Positions 1 to 9,761 of a stretch of 46,771 nt of DNA are shown here, piece by piece; positions within the stretch are counted from its first letter, which is position 1, and the number at the start of each line of letters is the position of its first letter. A program made the translations under genes and the position numbers. The DNA is from Gelidibacter algens (lineage in GTDB: Bacteria; Bacteroidota; Bacteroidia; Flavobacteriales; Flavobacteriaceae): NCBI RefSeq assembly GCF_001678675.1, contig NZ_LZRN01000033.1, forward strand, positions 1 to 46,771, written 5' to 3'. Below the pieces are notes generated by a model, which worked only from the letters and a program-made list of their open reading frames with translations, did not search any database and was not told where the DNA came from.

Positions 1-19
1 ATGTTAATTTAAGTTTTTT

Positions 20-27
20 TATATTTG
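20..27 (+). promoter_or_regulatory. Candidate -7 box for the lipid operon
   Basis: TATATTTG fits the Bacteroidota -7 consensus TAnnTTTG and lies about 40 nt upstream of the first gene. The matching -33 TTG would fall before the start of the window, so only half of the promoter can be seen. Confidence 0.4.
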
Positions 28-67
28 AGGTAACCATTAGTAAAATCAGGTTAATAGCAACCCTTAC

Positions 68-673
68 ATGAGTCTATTTCGTAAAATTTTCGGCCTAAAA
101 AACACGCCAGAAGATAACATAAAAAGCGAAGAGAGAGGCAAATATATGCCTGAAATCAAGTTGCCTATAGACGAAAAATTCACTATAAATTTCAAGGCCA
201 ACGGTGGGAAGTTTCTGTATTGTGAGAATATGGAAGAAATTTACAAATCCTTAAATAATATTCTTCAAGAAAACAATTGGGAGGACAAAAATGTATTTTT
301 ATTTGATTCCAAGCTTAATGACCTGTTCAAGGATTTTAACCTCAAAGCCACAAAAAAGTCATCAGAAAGTGAATACTTCTTTTCTACATGTGAGTATTTA
401 ATTGCAGATGACGGTTCTTTATTGATTTCTTCAAACCAGATAGCGGAGAAAAAACTGAGAGATTTGCCTCCAAATTTCATTATCTATGCCACAACAAGCC
501 AGTTTGTTGAAAATATTGGAGAAGGATTGAGAGGCATTAAAAATAAGAACAGAAATAAAATTCCTACCAATATTACAACCATTAAACATTTTAAGACTTT
601 AGAAGATAAAGACTTTCTTACTTATGGAAGTAGCTCAAAAAACCTATATTTGCTGCTGCTAGAAGATCTATAA
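68..673 (+). CDS. LUD-domain protein (LutC/YkgG-like)
   Basis: The 201-residue protein has no signal peptide or membrane segment. It resembles the LUD (LutC/YkgG) fold: a central part around residues 100-145 with an ADDGSLLISS stretch followed by PPNFIIYAT, where related proteins read like a nucleotide- or cofactor-binding alpha/beta domain. LutC proteins belong to L-lactate oxidation complexes, but no lutA or lutB lies next to it. It opens a same-strand run with cdsA, psd and an acyl-CoA-binding protein, so a link to membrane lipid supply is possible but inferred only from position. The ATG follows a candidate promoter by about 40 nt. The family call is moderately sure; the function is unknown. 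Confidence 0.7.
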   Translation: MSLFRKIFGLKNTPEDNIKSEERGKYMPEIKLPIDEKFTINFKANGGKFLYCENMEEIYKSLNNILQENNWEDKNVFLFDSKLNDLFKDFNLKATKKSSESEYFFSTCEYLIADDGSLLISSNQIAEKKLRDLPPNFIIYATTSQFVENIGEGLRGIKNKNRNKIPTNITTIKHFKTLEDKDFLTYGSSSKNLYLLLLEDL

Positions 674-751
674 TGAAATTTTTTACGTTTTTTATATTCA
701 AAAGTTTATTTATAATGTGCCATCTATCATTCATAACAACCTAAAATGTAG

Positions 752-1573
752 ATGAAAGAACTTAGCACAAGGGCCGTTTCTGGCGCCATCTATATCTCAT
801 TGCTTATACTGTCAATTTATTGGCAATACGTTCTGGTGTTGCTCTTTCTAATCTTTGGACTTATTTGTATGGCCGAGTTTAAAAAACTCATCCAATTAGA
901 AAGTAAAGCTCCATATATCGTCTTTACATTGATGTATCTTGGTTTTAGTGTTTGGTGCATTATCCCAGAAACGGATGCCGGATTTAATGAAGCCATCAAA
1001 ATACTGCATGTCATTACCATTTTTGTCCAGTTATTCTTGATCAAGGATTTGTTTTCAGAAAAAACTATTCCGCTGTTTGAGTCCAAGCGCTTTATATTGA
1101 CTACCTTTTATTTGACTAGTGCGTTTATATTTTTAATACTGATTGCCAATAACAATAAAGAGTTTACACCTCTATTATTATTGGGTGTGTTTGTACTGAT
1201 CTGGGTCAATGACACAGGTGCCTATATTGTAGGAAAGAATTTTGGGAGACAAAAACTGTTTCCGAGTGTCTCTCCAAAGAAAACTGTTGAAGGCTTTTTG
1301 GGCGGTTTGTTTTTTGCCTGTATTGCCAGTTATTTCATTGCTTGGCTCACCGGCACATTAGATTTTACAAATTGGTTAATATTGAGTATTATTGCAAGCG
1401 TTTTTGGTACTTTAGGTGACTTGATAGAGTCTAAGTTCAAAAGACAAGCCGATGTTAAAGACAGTGGTGTGATTATGCCAGGACATGGCGGTTTGTTAGA
1501 TCGGTTAGATAGTATTATTTTTGCAGCACCATTTTTATATTTATTTTTAAGATTGTTCCCCTATGTTTCATAA
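752..1573 (+). CDS. cdsA: Phosphatidate cytidylyltransferase
   Basis: Makes CDP-diacylglycerol from phosphatidic acid and CTP, the branch-point step for phosphatidylserine and phosphatidylethanolamine in the inner membrane. The 273-residue protein has about seven hydrophobic segments. The CdsA signature is complete near the C-terminus: SKFKRQADVKDSG followed by PGHGGLLDRLDS (about residues 227-254), including the lysine-aspartate and the D-R-x-D metal-binding residues. Length is normal. The ATG at 752 follows an ATG-TAG pair by a few bases. Its 3' end overlaps psd by 11 nt, which points to translational coupling of consecutive pathway steps. Confidence 0.95.
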   Translation: MKELSTRAVSGAIYISLLILSIYWQYVLVLLFLIFGLICMAEFKKLIQLESKAPYIVFTLMYLGFSVWCIIPETDAGFNEAIKILHVITIFVQLFLIKDLFSEKTIPLFESKRFILTTFYLTSAFIFLILIANNNKEFTPLLLLGVFVLIWVNDTGAYIVGKNFGRQKLFPSVSPKKTVEGFLGGLFFACIASYFIAWLTGTLDFTNWLILSIIASVFGTLGDLIESKFKRQADVKDSGVIMPGHGGLLDRLDSIIFAAPFLYLFLRLFPYVS

Positions 1574-2216
1574 AGAAGGCCATAAAATAGTCATGATTTC
1601 TATTGCTCTAGTAGTAATTGCCATCATGAGCATTGATTACTTTGTCACATTATCGTGGTTAAGAACCACGTTAATGCTAATTATTGTTGCATTTTTTATC
1701 ATTATCCTTCAGTTTTTTAGAAACCCAAAACGTATAGGCGCCCTTCATGACCAGCATGTTTTATCGCCAGTTGACGGAAAAGTTGTGGTGATTGAAGAAG
1801 TTTTTGAGAAAGAATTTTTTAAAGACAAGCGCCTACAGGTGTCTGTTTTTATGTCGCCTATTAACGTACATGTCACACGCTACCCAATTGGTGGTAAGGT
1901 TATTTTTAGCAAGTATCATCCCGGGAAATTTTTGGTAGCGTGGCATCCAAAATCGAGTGAGGAAAATGAACGTACCACTGTTGTAGTTGAAAATAATACC
2001 TTCGGACAGGTTTTGTACCGTCAAATTGCCGGTGCTTTGGCCAAACGTATTATCAATTATGCCAAAGTAGACGCTAAGGTGCAACAAGGCGCAGACTCAG
2101 GATTTATTAAATTTGGATCACGAGTTGATTTATTTTTACCATTAGATTCAGATATAAAAGTGGCGCTCAATCAGAAAGTAAAAGGTGGTGTTACTGTGAT
2201 TGCCGAAACAAAATGA
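1563..2216 (+). CDS. psd: Phosphatidylserine decarboxylase
   Basis: Converts phosphatidylserine to phosphatidylethanolamine. The 217-residue length matches the short (PSD-A / archaetidylserine decarboxylase-like) type. Two hydrophobic segments occupy residues 8-28 and 34-52. The SPVDGKV stretch (68-74) and NVHVTRYP (101-108) are family motifs. Self-cleavage to give the pyruvoyl group is expected at Gly185-Ser186 in KFGSR, where longer homologues read LGST. It starts inside the end of cdsA and its stop overlaps the next ATG (ATGA), so three genes are tightly coupled. The phosphatidylserine synthase gene that must act between cdsA and psd is not in this window. Confidence 0.93.
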   Translation: MFHKEGHKIVMISIALVVIAIMSIDYFVTLSWLRTTLMLIIVAFFIIILQFFRNPKRIGALHDQHVLSPVDGKVVVIEEVFEKEFFKDKRLQVSVFMSPINVHVTRYPIGGKVIFSKYHPGKFLVAWHPKSSEENERTTVVVENNTFGQVLYRQIAGALAKRIINYAKVDAKVQQGADSGFIKFGSRVDLFLPLDSDIKVALNQKVKGGVTVIAETK

Positions 2217-2479
2217 CTTCAAATAGCTTAGATATTGAATTTGAAGAGGCTGTAGAGCGCATCAACAGCTATGGTGAACCTTTCCCTGCCGATTTGTTAC
2301 TTCGTCTTTATGCGTATTACAAAAAGGCCACTAATGACTATTCAACCCCGAGAGGAAAAAAACCAATGATCAATGCTTTTAAAACCAATGCGCTATTTCA
2401 AGTAAGCAGTGTCTCACCTGATGAGGCCAAACGTATTTATATTGATTTGGTAAACAACTATTTTTTGTATGGGAAGTAA
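2213..2479 (+). CDS. Acyl-CoA-binding protein
   Basis: An 88-residue soluble protein of ACBP length. The LLLRLYAYYKKAT stretch (about 27-39) matches the family's Y-x-x-Y-K-Q-A-T helix, and KKPMINAFKTNALF occupies the place of the usual A-K-x-x-A-W segment. ACBPs bind long-chain acyl-CoA esters in the cytosol. The 4-nt ATGA overlap with psd ties it to phospholipid synthesis and suggests that it buffers acyl-CoA for lipid assembly, which is inferred from context. It is the last gene of the operon; no clear terminator follows. Confidence 0.78.
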   Translation: MTSNSLDIEFEEAVERINSYGEPFPADLLLRLYAYYKKATNDYSTPRGKKPMINAFKTNALFQVSSVSPDEAKRIYIDLVNNYFLYGK

Positions 2480-2560
2480 TAAGTCTGGGATCATAAGAGT
2501 AGAAGTTGTTAAAACTCAGCTTATCTTGTATTAATTACAGCTAACTCATTAACCATTGAT

Positions 2561-2975
2561 ATGACATCTACAAGAATTTTTAAAAGGGATTATATTTTAG
2601 TGCTTTTAATGAGTGTAATGTATTTTTTCACAATAAAAAATATAATTCCACCTTTTGTCAACCTAATTATTGCTCTAATGGTGAGCATTTATTTTTTTCC
2701 CATAAAATTAATTTATAGGAAATGACTTTGTAAAATTCCCCATTAAAAAGAAAATTCTGGTTGCACTTTCATATTACATCGTTAGTAATGTAATTGCACT
2801 TACAGCTCTAGCTGCGTACATGGATGACTGGGTATTTCTTCACACCGCAATTTTTATTTATGGGCTTACAAATCTAGCCTTCTTATTTTATTTCTATTTT
2901 ACCGAAAATGTGAGCTACAATTTTCTATTGACATGTTGTGCAACTATTTTGATTTCTGCTGCAAGTAGTCTCTAA
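2561..2975 (+). pseudogene. Frameshifted small membrane protein
   Basis: An ATG at 2561 opens a 54-codon hydrophobic frame that stops at 2723-2725. Reading continues at once in the next frame, from about 2719 to TAA at 2973, for another ~84 codons of hydrophobic, coding-like sequence (YYIVSNVIALTALAAY, then FIYGLTNLAFLFYFYF). Removing one A from the GGAAATG run near 2718-2724 joins the halves as IYRNDFVKFP. The intact protein would have about 137 residues with four or five membrane helices. I do not recognise the family. It could be a recent pseudogene or a base error in a short A run. Confidence 0.55.
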
Positions 2976-3035
2976 ATCTTGACTCAAACCCATAAAAAAC
3001 TGGAATAAATATTCTTTCTTACCCCAGATCTTTAT

Positions 3036-3950
3036 TTAATCCCTTATCAAAGGCATCGTACTACAACGCAACAAGCCTTCTTGCTTTGAGATTTCTGCGT
3101 AAGGCACTTCTTCCACCGTAAAACCATTAGTGCGAAGCCATGTATTTAAACGTGTAAAATTCCGTTCTGAAATCACAACATCTTCTGATATGGAAAACAC
3201 GTTACTGTTCATATGGTACATCTCCTCACGGGTGATGTGAAAGAGGTTTTCGTTTCCAAATAAATTGACCAAGTACATATAGTCACTTTCTTCCCTAAAA
3301 CCACTCTTATAAATAATCCCTTTATTTTTTCCTACAGGTTGAAAACAACAATCTAGATGCAGCGCATTATCCCGTGGTTCAATTCTTGATTTCACGAGAT
3401 CAAATTCCTTAACGATTTTATTGGGGAACAACTCTTTGATGTAAGCAACACCTTCAATATTAGTGCGCGCTGTAATATAATCTTTATAATCACCGCCTTT
3501 ATAGGTGCCTATAAAAATATGGTCATTCCAGAGCATCACATCACCACCTTCAATATGGACTTCTTCTGGAGGACGGATCACTTTTTCTGGGTTGATTTGA
3601 TCAATAACATATTGAATGGCATCCAATTCTTTTTCTCTATCAGGTAAGATATTGGCCTTAACGAAAATATCATCAATAACAAAAGCGATATCTCTTGTAA
3701 AAATTTGATTATAGTCAGCAACTTGTTCAGGCCGGTAGACCTTTACATCATATTTTTCAAAAACTTTGGCCACAGCTTCCATTTCTTTCACCATATCTGT
3801 TTCTACAGGATACGTGCCCGCTTTGATATGCTCTAAAGATTTTGGATCATAGGCCTCTTCCATCTTAGGCGTTGGTCCATTACTAATAGCTGTTCCCAAA
3901 ACGACAGCTCTCAACCGAGAAGTTTCGTTTTTAATATTTAATTTTAGCAT
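3036..3950 (-). CDS. Dimethylarginine dimethylaminohydrolase-like hydrolase
   Basis: A cytosolic protein of 304 residues from the guanidino-group-modifying superfamily (DDAH, arginine deiminase, amidinotransferases). Visible active-site residues in the usual order are Asp87 in TRD, EGGD at 134-137, His198 in NALHLD and the nucleophile Cys296 in LLRCSTMPL. The family hydrolyses methylated arginine or related guanidines to citrulline and an amine; the real substrate cannot be read from sequence, so arginine deiminase-like activity is an alternative. It lies downstream of gltA on the same strand but behind a terminator, so it probably has its own promoter, or depends on read-through. Confidence 0.82.
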   Translation of the reverse strand: MLKLNIKNETSRLRAVVLGTAISNGPTPKMEEAYDPKSLEHIKAGTYPVETDMVKEMEAVAKVFEKYDVKVYRPEQVADYNQIFTRDIAFVIDDIFVKANILPDREKELDAIQYVIDQINPEKVIRPPEEVHIEGGDVMLWNDHIFIGTYKGGDYKDYITARTNIEGVAYIKELFPNKIVKEFDLVKSRIEPRDNALHLDCCFQPVGKNKGIIYKSGFREESDYMYLVNLFGNENLFHITREEMYHMNSNVFSISEDVVISERNFTRLNTWLRTNGFTVEEVPYAEISKQEGLLRCSTMPLIRD

Positions 3951-3962
3951 GCTCTAAAGTAT

Positions 3963-3997
3963 AAAAAAAAGCCCCATCTATAAAAATGAAGCTTTTT
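3963..3997 (-). terminator. Rho-independent terminator after gltA
   Basis: On the - strand the 12-nt arm at 3997-3986 (AAAAAGCTTCAT) pairs with 3977-3966 (ATGGGGCTTTTT), using two G-U wobbles, around an 8-nt loop. It runs into a T tract ending at 3963. It begins 19 nt past the gltA stop codon. Confidence 0.8.
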
Positions 3998-4015
3998 AGC
4001 ATTAATAGTTTTATT

Positions 4016-5302
4016 CTAACGTTTATCTATCGCTCTAAATGACCTTAAGGTTTCACCAACATAAACTTGTCTCGGTCTTCCTATTGGTTCTTTATTTAAT
4101 CTCATTTCACGCCATTGTGCAATCCAACCTGGTAAACGGCCTAATGCAAACATTACGGTAAACATATCCGTTGGGATGCCCATCGCTCTGTAGATGATTC
4201 CTGAATAGAAATCAACATTGGGATACAGCTTACGATCTACGAAATAAGGATCTTGTAAAGCCTCTTTTTCTAAAGCTTTGGCAATCTCCAAAATCTTGTC
4301 CTCAACACCCAAGTCGTTCAATACTTCATCAGCTGCTTTTTTGATGATTTTAGCTCTTGGATCAAAGTTTTTGTAAACACGATGTCCAAAGCCCATCAAT
4401 CGGAACGGATCCTCTTTATCTTTAGCTTTTGCCATGTATTTGTCAGTGTCTCCACCATCAGCATTAATACTTTCCAACATTTCCAACACGGCTTGATTGG
4501 CCCCACCGTGAAGTGGTCCCCAAAGTGCGGAAATACCTGTAGAAAGTGATGCGAACAAACCAACATGAGATGAGCCTGCAATTCTTACCGTAGAGGTAGA
4601 ACAGTTTTGCTCATGATCAGCATGAAGGATCAATAATTTGTCTAATGCATTTAAGACAATTGGATTCATTTTATAATCCTCATTAGGTTGTTTGAACATC
4701 ATTTTCAAAATGTTCTCTACATAACCCAAATTTTTATCGCCATAATCTAATGGCAATCCGTTTTTCTTACGGAAGGTCCAAGCTACCAAAACAGGAAATT
4801 TACCTAAAATTTTTACGATGGCTTTATACATATCTTCTTCAGAATTGACATTGACTGAAGACGGGTTGAAAGCTGTTAATGCACTCGTAAGCGATGCAAG
4901 AACACCCATTGGATGTGCAGATTTTGGAAATGCATCTACTATTTTTCGAATATCTTCATCCACAACTGATTGTGCCTTGATATCTGAATGGAACTTTTGC
5001 AATTGCTCAGTAGTTGGCAATTCACCAAAAATAAGCAAGAAGGCTACTTCAAGAAAATCGGCCTTTTCGGCTAATTCTTCAATGGAATATCCTCGGTATC
5101 TCAAGATTCCCTTTTCCCCGTCCAAAAATGTAATGGCACTCTCACAAGAACCTGTGTTTTTGTAACCTGGGTCTAGTGTAATAACACTATCTGTAGTACT
5201 TCTTAAACTGCTGATATCAATGGCAACTTCTTTCTCAGTTCCCACAACCAATGGGAATTCGTATTTTTTACCGTTTATTTCTAACGTAGCTTTATCTGAC
5301 AT
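4016..5302 (-). CDS. gltA: Citrate synthase
   Basis: Condenses oxaloacetate with acetyl-CoA at the entry to the TCA cycle. The 428-residue length and the N-terminal beta-rich domain (residues 1-60) fit the hexameric, NADH-sensitive type I enzyme. Active-site residues are in place: His230 in HADHEQN, His265 in GPLHGG, His307 and Arg308 in GFGHRVYKNFDPRA, and Asp364 in VDFYSG. The gene is monocistronic in appearance, bounded by a terminator downstream and by a 242-nt AT-rich gap upstream towards the divergent DUF481 gene. Confidence 0.97.
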   Translation of the reverse strand: MSDKATLEINGKKYEFPLVVGTEKEVAIDISSLRSTTDSVITLDPGYKNTGSCESAITFLDGEKGILRYRGYSIEELAEKADFLEVAFLLIFGELPTTEQLQKFHSDIKAQSVVDEDIRKIVDAFPKSAHPMGVLASLTSALTAFNPSSVNVNSEEDMYKAIVKILGKFPVLVAWTFRKKNGLPLDYGDKNLGYVENILKMMFKQPNEDYKMNPIVLNALDKLLILHADHEQNCSTSTVRIAGSSHVGLFASLSTGISALWGPLHGGANQAVLEMLESINADGGDTDKYMAKAKDKEDPFRLMGFGHRVYKNFDPRAKIIKKAADEVLNDLGVEDKILEIAKALEKEALQDPYFVDRKLYPNVDFYSGIIYRAMGIPTDMFTVMFALGRLPGWIAQWREMRLNKEPIGRPRQVYVGETLRSFRAIDKR

Positions 5303-5525
5303 ATGTATTTGTAAGTTTATTTTGAATTTGTGTTTCTGAAAAGATAATCACGAATTTACAAAATTTATCACAATTTCTAAAGCACCTTAACAAGCATTTT
5401 AACACTTTTTAAATTTGCAAAATCTATTTAAAACAACCGCTCAAAGGCCTCTTTTCACATAAGTTTTTTAATTTTGTCCTTAAATTAATTTCATTCTTCT
5501 TATGGAATGTTAAAACTCAATTATT

Positions 5526-5533
5526 TAAATTTG
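5526..5533 (+). promoter_or_regulatory. Candidate -7 box for the DUF481 gene
   Basis: TAAATTTG matches TAnnTTTG and ends 11 nt before the ATG at 5545. No TTG is seen at the -33 distance. A second match, TAATTTTG, lies at 5469-5476. Either could start the transcript. Confidence 0.35.
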
Positions 5534-5544
5534 AATTTCTTTTC

Positions 5545-6297
5545 ATGAAACAAATTATTTTTTTGTTTTTCTTACTCATATATGGTTATGCCCAATCACA
5601 AGTCATTAACGTTGAAACCTTACGGAAGAAAACGGATTCCGCAAAATGGACGGGGTCTGTGAGTTTAGACGCCAGCTTGATCAAAAACAAAAATAGCATC
5701 TTCAAGATTGCCAATACAGCTGATGTGCAGTATAACAATAAAAAGGAGCTATGGCTTTTCATAAATGACCTGAAGTTTGAAAAAGCAGCGGGAGAATCTT
5801 TCGTCAATAAAGGCACCCAACACTTGCGCTACAACCATAGCGTAACGGAAACCATAAAAATGGAAGCCTTTGTACAAGCCCAATATGATGCTATATCAGA
5901 AATAGATTTCAGGGGATTGATTGGCACGGGACCACGTTTTAAACTATCCTCCAACGAAGATTATCGTTTTTATTTGGGGACGCTTATCATGTATGAGTAT
6001 GAACAAGCTTCAGAAGTTGAAGACAACAAAACCCGTAAAGATATCCGAGGAAGTGCGTATGTCTCTTTCAGTATTTATCCTACAGAAAGTATTGGAATCA
6101 TCAGCACCAGCTATTACCAACCACGGGTGGATGCCTTAAAAGATTACCGACTTTCTAGCACCACAAGCATCTTATTCAAAATTTGGGAGAACCTTGCCTT
6201 CAAAACCACCTTCATCTACAATTTTGATGCTTATCCCGTGATTACAATACCAAAAGCCCAATACGAATTAACGAATGGGCTTTTATTTACGTTTTAA
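5545..6297 (+). CDS. DUF481 outer-membrane barrel protein
   Basis: Residues 1-18 form a signal peptide (hydrophobic core, then QSQ). The remaining ~230 residues alternate polar and aromatic residues as in beta strands and end in phenylalanine (LLFTF), the usual last residue of a barrel. The pattern WTGSVSLDASLIKNKNS near the N-terminus and the closing strands match the DUF481 / YdiY-like group of putative outer-membrane porin-like proteins. The function is unknown. It converges with eno, with only 9 nt between the stops, and no separate hairpin is obvious between them. Confidence 0.8.
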   Translation: MKQIIFLFFLLIYGYAQSQVINVETLRKKTDSAKWTGSVSLDASLIKNKNSIFKIANTADVQYNNKKELWLFINDLKFEKAAGESFVNKGTQHLRYNHSVTETIKMEAFVQAQYDAISEIDFRGLIGTGPRFKLSSNEDYRFYLGTLIMYEYEQASEVEDNKTRKDIRGSAYVSFSIYPTESIGIISTSYYQPRVDALKDYRLSSTTSILFKIWENLAFKTTFIYNFDAYPVITIPKAQYELTNGLLFTF

Positions 6298-6306
6298 ACC
6301 TTAAGT

Positions 6307-7605
<1,299 letters not shown>

Positions 7606-7766
7606 CTATTATTTAGTGTTATTGTTTATTTGATATGATGAGACACCGAAAAACCGAAGCCAATCTGTGCCGCCATGTTATTGCTAATTTACGAAATAGT
7701 TGCCCCAAAGTCCCAACACGCTTTGAGAATTCCATTTAAAATAAGCGATAATGATTGCGCTATAAG

Positions 7767-7803
7767 AAAACCTCAAAAAATCTGACGTTTTTTTGTAGGT
7801 TTT
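7767..7803 (-). terminator. Rho-independent terminator after carA
   Basis: The AAAACCT/AGGTTTT arms (7767-7773 and 7797-7803) and the inner A6/T6 run (7775-7780 with 7788-7793) form a long AT-rich hairpin that begins 5 nt past the carA stop. On - it reads into GAGGTTTTC, so the T tract is part of the stem. It is weaker than the other terminators in the window. Confidence 0.6.
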
Positions 7804-7807
7804 AGTA

Positions 7808-8911
7808 CTATTTGTTTTGAATATTTTCTATAAATTGATCAAACAAGTAAGACGCATCATGCGGACCCGGACTTGCTTCGGGATGGTATTGTACCGAGAA
7901 ACAATTTTTCGACTTCATGCGCATTCCTGCCACTGTATGATCGTTTAAGTGTGTGTGTGTAATTTCAACATCTGGATGTTGTTCCGTTTCTTCCTTATTG
8001 ATAGAGAACCCGTGGTTTTGAGAGGTAATTTCCCCTTTTCCAGTCAGCAAATTCATTACTGGATGGTTGATCCCTCTATGGCCATTGTGCATTTTATAGG
8101 TTGAAATGCCATTGGCCAAACCAATTATTTGATGTCCAAGACAGATCCCAAAGAGCGGCAAGTTGCGCTTGATAATTTCTTGCGCCAAAGAAATGGCGTT
8201 TTCTAAAGGTTCTGGATCTCCAGGTCCGTTAGAAAGAAAAAATCCATCAGGTTCAAAAGCATTCATTTCTTCAAAGGTAGCATCATATGGAAACACCTTG
8301 ATATACGCATCTCTTTTGGCCAAATTTCTAAGAATATTTTTCTTGATGCCCAAATCGAGTGCTGCAATGCGATAGGTGGCATTTTCATCACCTGCAAAAT
8401 AGGGCTCCTTGGTACTGACTTTTGATGCCAATTCAAGACCGTTCATATCAGGCACTTCAGCCAACTGTTTCTTCAATCCTTCAATATTTTCCACTTCCGT
8501 TGAAATGACCGCATTCATGGCGCCATTTTCTCTTATATAAGTTACAAGCGCTCGCGTATCAACATCTGAGATGGCCAAAAGATTATTCTTTTCAAAAAAC
8601 TCTTCAAGAGAGGCATCAGCTGCAGGTCTGGAATAATTATAGCTAAAATTTTTGCAAATTAAGCCTGCAATCTTAATAGAATCAGATTCCACTTCTTCTG
8701 CATGCGTTCCATAGTTACCAATATGTGCATTGGTCGCGACCATTAATTGTCCGTAATATGAAGGATCTGTAAAAATCTCTTGATACCCAGTGGTTCCCGT
8801 ATTAAAACAAACTTCTCCAAAGGCTGAACCTTGTTTACCTACTGATTTACCGTGGAAAATAGTGCCATCTGAAAGTAGAATGATGGCCTTTTGTCTTTTG
8901 TTGTATTTCAT
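7808..8911 (-). CDS. carA: Carbamoyl-phosphate synthase small subunit
   Basis: The glutaminase subunit that feeds ammonia to CarB for carbamoyl phosphate, the precursor of pyrimidines and arginine. The N-terminal CPSase small-chain domain (residues 8-145: TGTTGYQEIFTDPSY, then GDVDTR-type ISDVDTRALV) is followed by a class I glutamine amidotransferase domain. The triad is complete: Cys257 in GICLGHQ, His343 and Glu345 in YHPEASPGP. The 367-residue length is normal. carB is not adjacent. The gene follows rplQ on the same strand after a strong terminator. Confidence 0.97.
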   Translation of the reverse strand: MKYNKRQKAIILLSDGTIFHGKSVGKQGSAFGEVCFNTGTTGYQEIFTDPSYYGQLMVATNAHIGNYGTHAEEVESDSIKIAGLICKNFSYNYSRPAADASLEEFFEKNNLLAISDVDTRALVTYIRENGAMNAVISTEVENIEGLKKQLAEVPDMNGLELASKVSTKEPYFAGDENATYRIAALDLGIKKNILRNLAKRDAYIKVFPYDATFEEMNAFEPDGFFLSNGPGDPEPLENAISLAQEIIKRNLPLFGICLGHQIIGLANGISTYKMHNGHRGINHPVMNLLTGKGEITSQNHGFSINKEETEQHPDVEITHTHLNDHTVAGMRMKSKNCFSVQYHPEASPGPHDASYLFDQFIENIQNK

Positions 8912-9009
8912 CTGATTAGTTTTGTTTTTTCATAAGATCTGATTTAACACCCCATTGTTTATTCGGCTGAACCAAAGCTCCTAAAGGTTGTTGCATACTG
9001 CTTAATGAG

Positions 9010-9029
9010 ATTCCTGCCTACGCCGGAAT
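9010..9029. repeat. Short imperfect palindrome
   Basis: ATTCC-T-GC-CTAC-GC-C-GGAAT can fold as a small hairpin. The sequence resembles short intergenic repeats seen in several bacterial genomes, but only this copy is present in the window. Confidence 0.35.
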
Positions 9030-9051
9030 GAATTTCGCAAAATTGCATAAA

Positions 9052-9083
9052 AAAAAGGATAAACTAAAACGTTTATCCTTTTT
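9052..9083 (-). terminator. Terminator of the ribosomal protein run
   Basis: A perfect 13-bp stem (AAAAAGGATAAAC at 9052-9064 with GTTTATCCTTTTT at 9071-9083) and a 6-nt loop, with T-rich tails on both strands. It lies 23 nt past the rplQ stop and should end the rpsD-rpoA-rplQ transcript before carA. Confidence 0.88.
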
Positions 9084-9105
9084 ATATTTATAAATGTAAA
9101 ACCAT

Positions 9106-9630
9106 TTATTCTTCTTCCTCGTTGGTTGCTTTCTTATCAACTACTGGTGCAGCAGCAGCAGCAGCAGTACCGGCAGCGGCAGTTGCAACAGTTGCGTCAG
9201 TAGCATCAGATTTTTTAGAACGACCTCTACGAGTTGTTTTTTTCTTAGGCTGCTTGTCAACATTGTAAATTTCGTTGAAATCAACTAATTCGATCATTGC
9301 CATATCAGCGTTATCACCTAAACGATTTCCTAATCTGATGATACGTGTGTATCCTCCTGGACGATCGCCAACTTTTGGTGCAACATCTCTAAACAATTCA
9401 GCTACCGCTTCTTTCTGTCTCAATCTGGCATACACAATTCGTCTGTTATGTGTAGTATCTTCTTTTGACTTTGTAATCATTGGCTCAACAAATTGCTTTA
9501 AAGCTTTCGCTTTTGCAACTGTAGTGTTGATACGCTTATGCTCAATTAGAGAACAAGCCATGTTTGCCAACATTGATTTTCTGTGTGCGGTTTTACGACC
9601 TAAATGGTTTATTTTTTTTCCGTGTCTCAT
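9106..9630 (-). CDS. rplQ: 50S ribosomal protein L17
   Basis: Large-subunit protein near the peptide exit tunnel. Residues 1-120 carry the family core, starting [20 protein letters not shown] and including [18 protein letters not shown]. The protein has 174 residues against roughly 120-130 in many bacteria. The extra C-terminus (about 130-174) is a basic [12 protein letters not shown] segment, then an alanine-rich stretch ending in four glutamates. Such tails are common in Bacteroidota L17. Last gene of the r-protein run, 131 nt after rpoA. Confidence 0.97.
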   Translation of the reverse strand: MRHGKKINHLGRKTAHRKSMLANMACSLIEHKRINTTVAKAKALKQFVEPMITKSKEDTTHNRRIVYARLRQKEAVAELFRDVAPKVGDRPGGYTRIIRLGNRLGDNADMAMIELVDFNEIYNVDKQPKKKTTRRGRSKKSDATDATVATAAAGTAAAAAAPVVDKKATNEEEE

Positions 9631-9729
9631 GACATTTTAAATTTGACATCATCTTGCTTCTATATCCATCCGGAGAGCAAATTATGAGTCGTTAATAATC
9701 TTTATTTTGAAAAAATCAGAACTTGTCAA

Positions 9730-9757
9730 TCGTAAATCTAAAATCTACAATCGTAAA
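9730..9757. repeat. Heptamer array after rpoA
   Basis: Four 7-nt units read TCGTAAA, TCTAAAA, TCTACAA and TCGTAAA, immediately downstream of the rpoA stop on its sense strand. See the findings for the related arrays. Confidence 0.6.
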
Positions 9758-9761
9758 TACT

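Noticed and set aside
4818-5165. 115-codon open frame on + opposite gltA
   Set aside because: Antisense to well-conserved citrate synthase sequence; serine-rich shadow translation.
9275-9640. 121-codon open frame on + opposite rplQ
   Set aside because: Antisense to L17, cysteine- and phenylalanine-rich shadow translation, no promoter.
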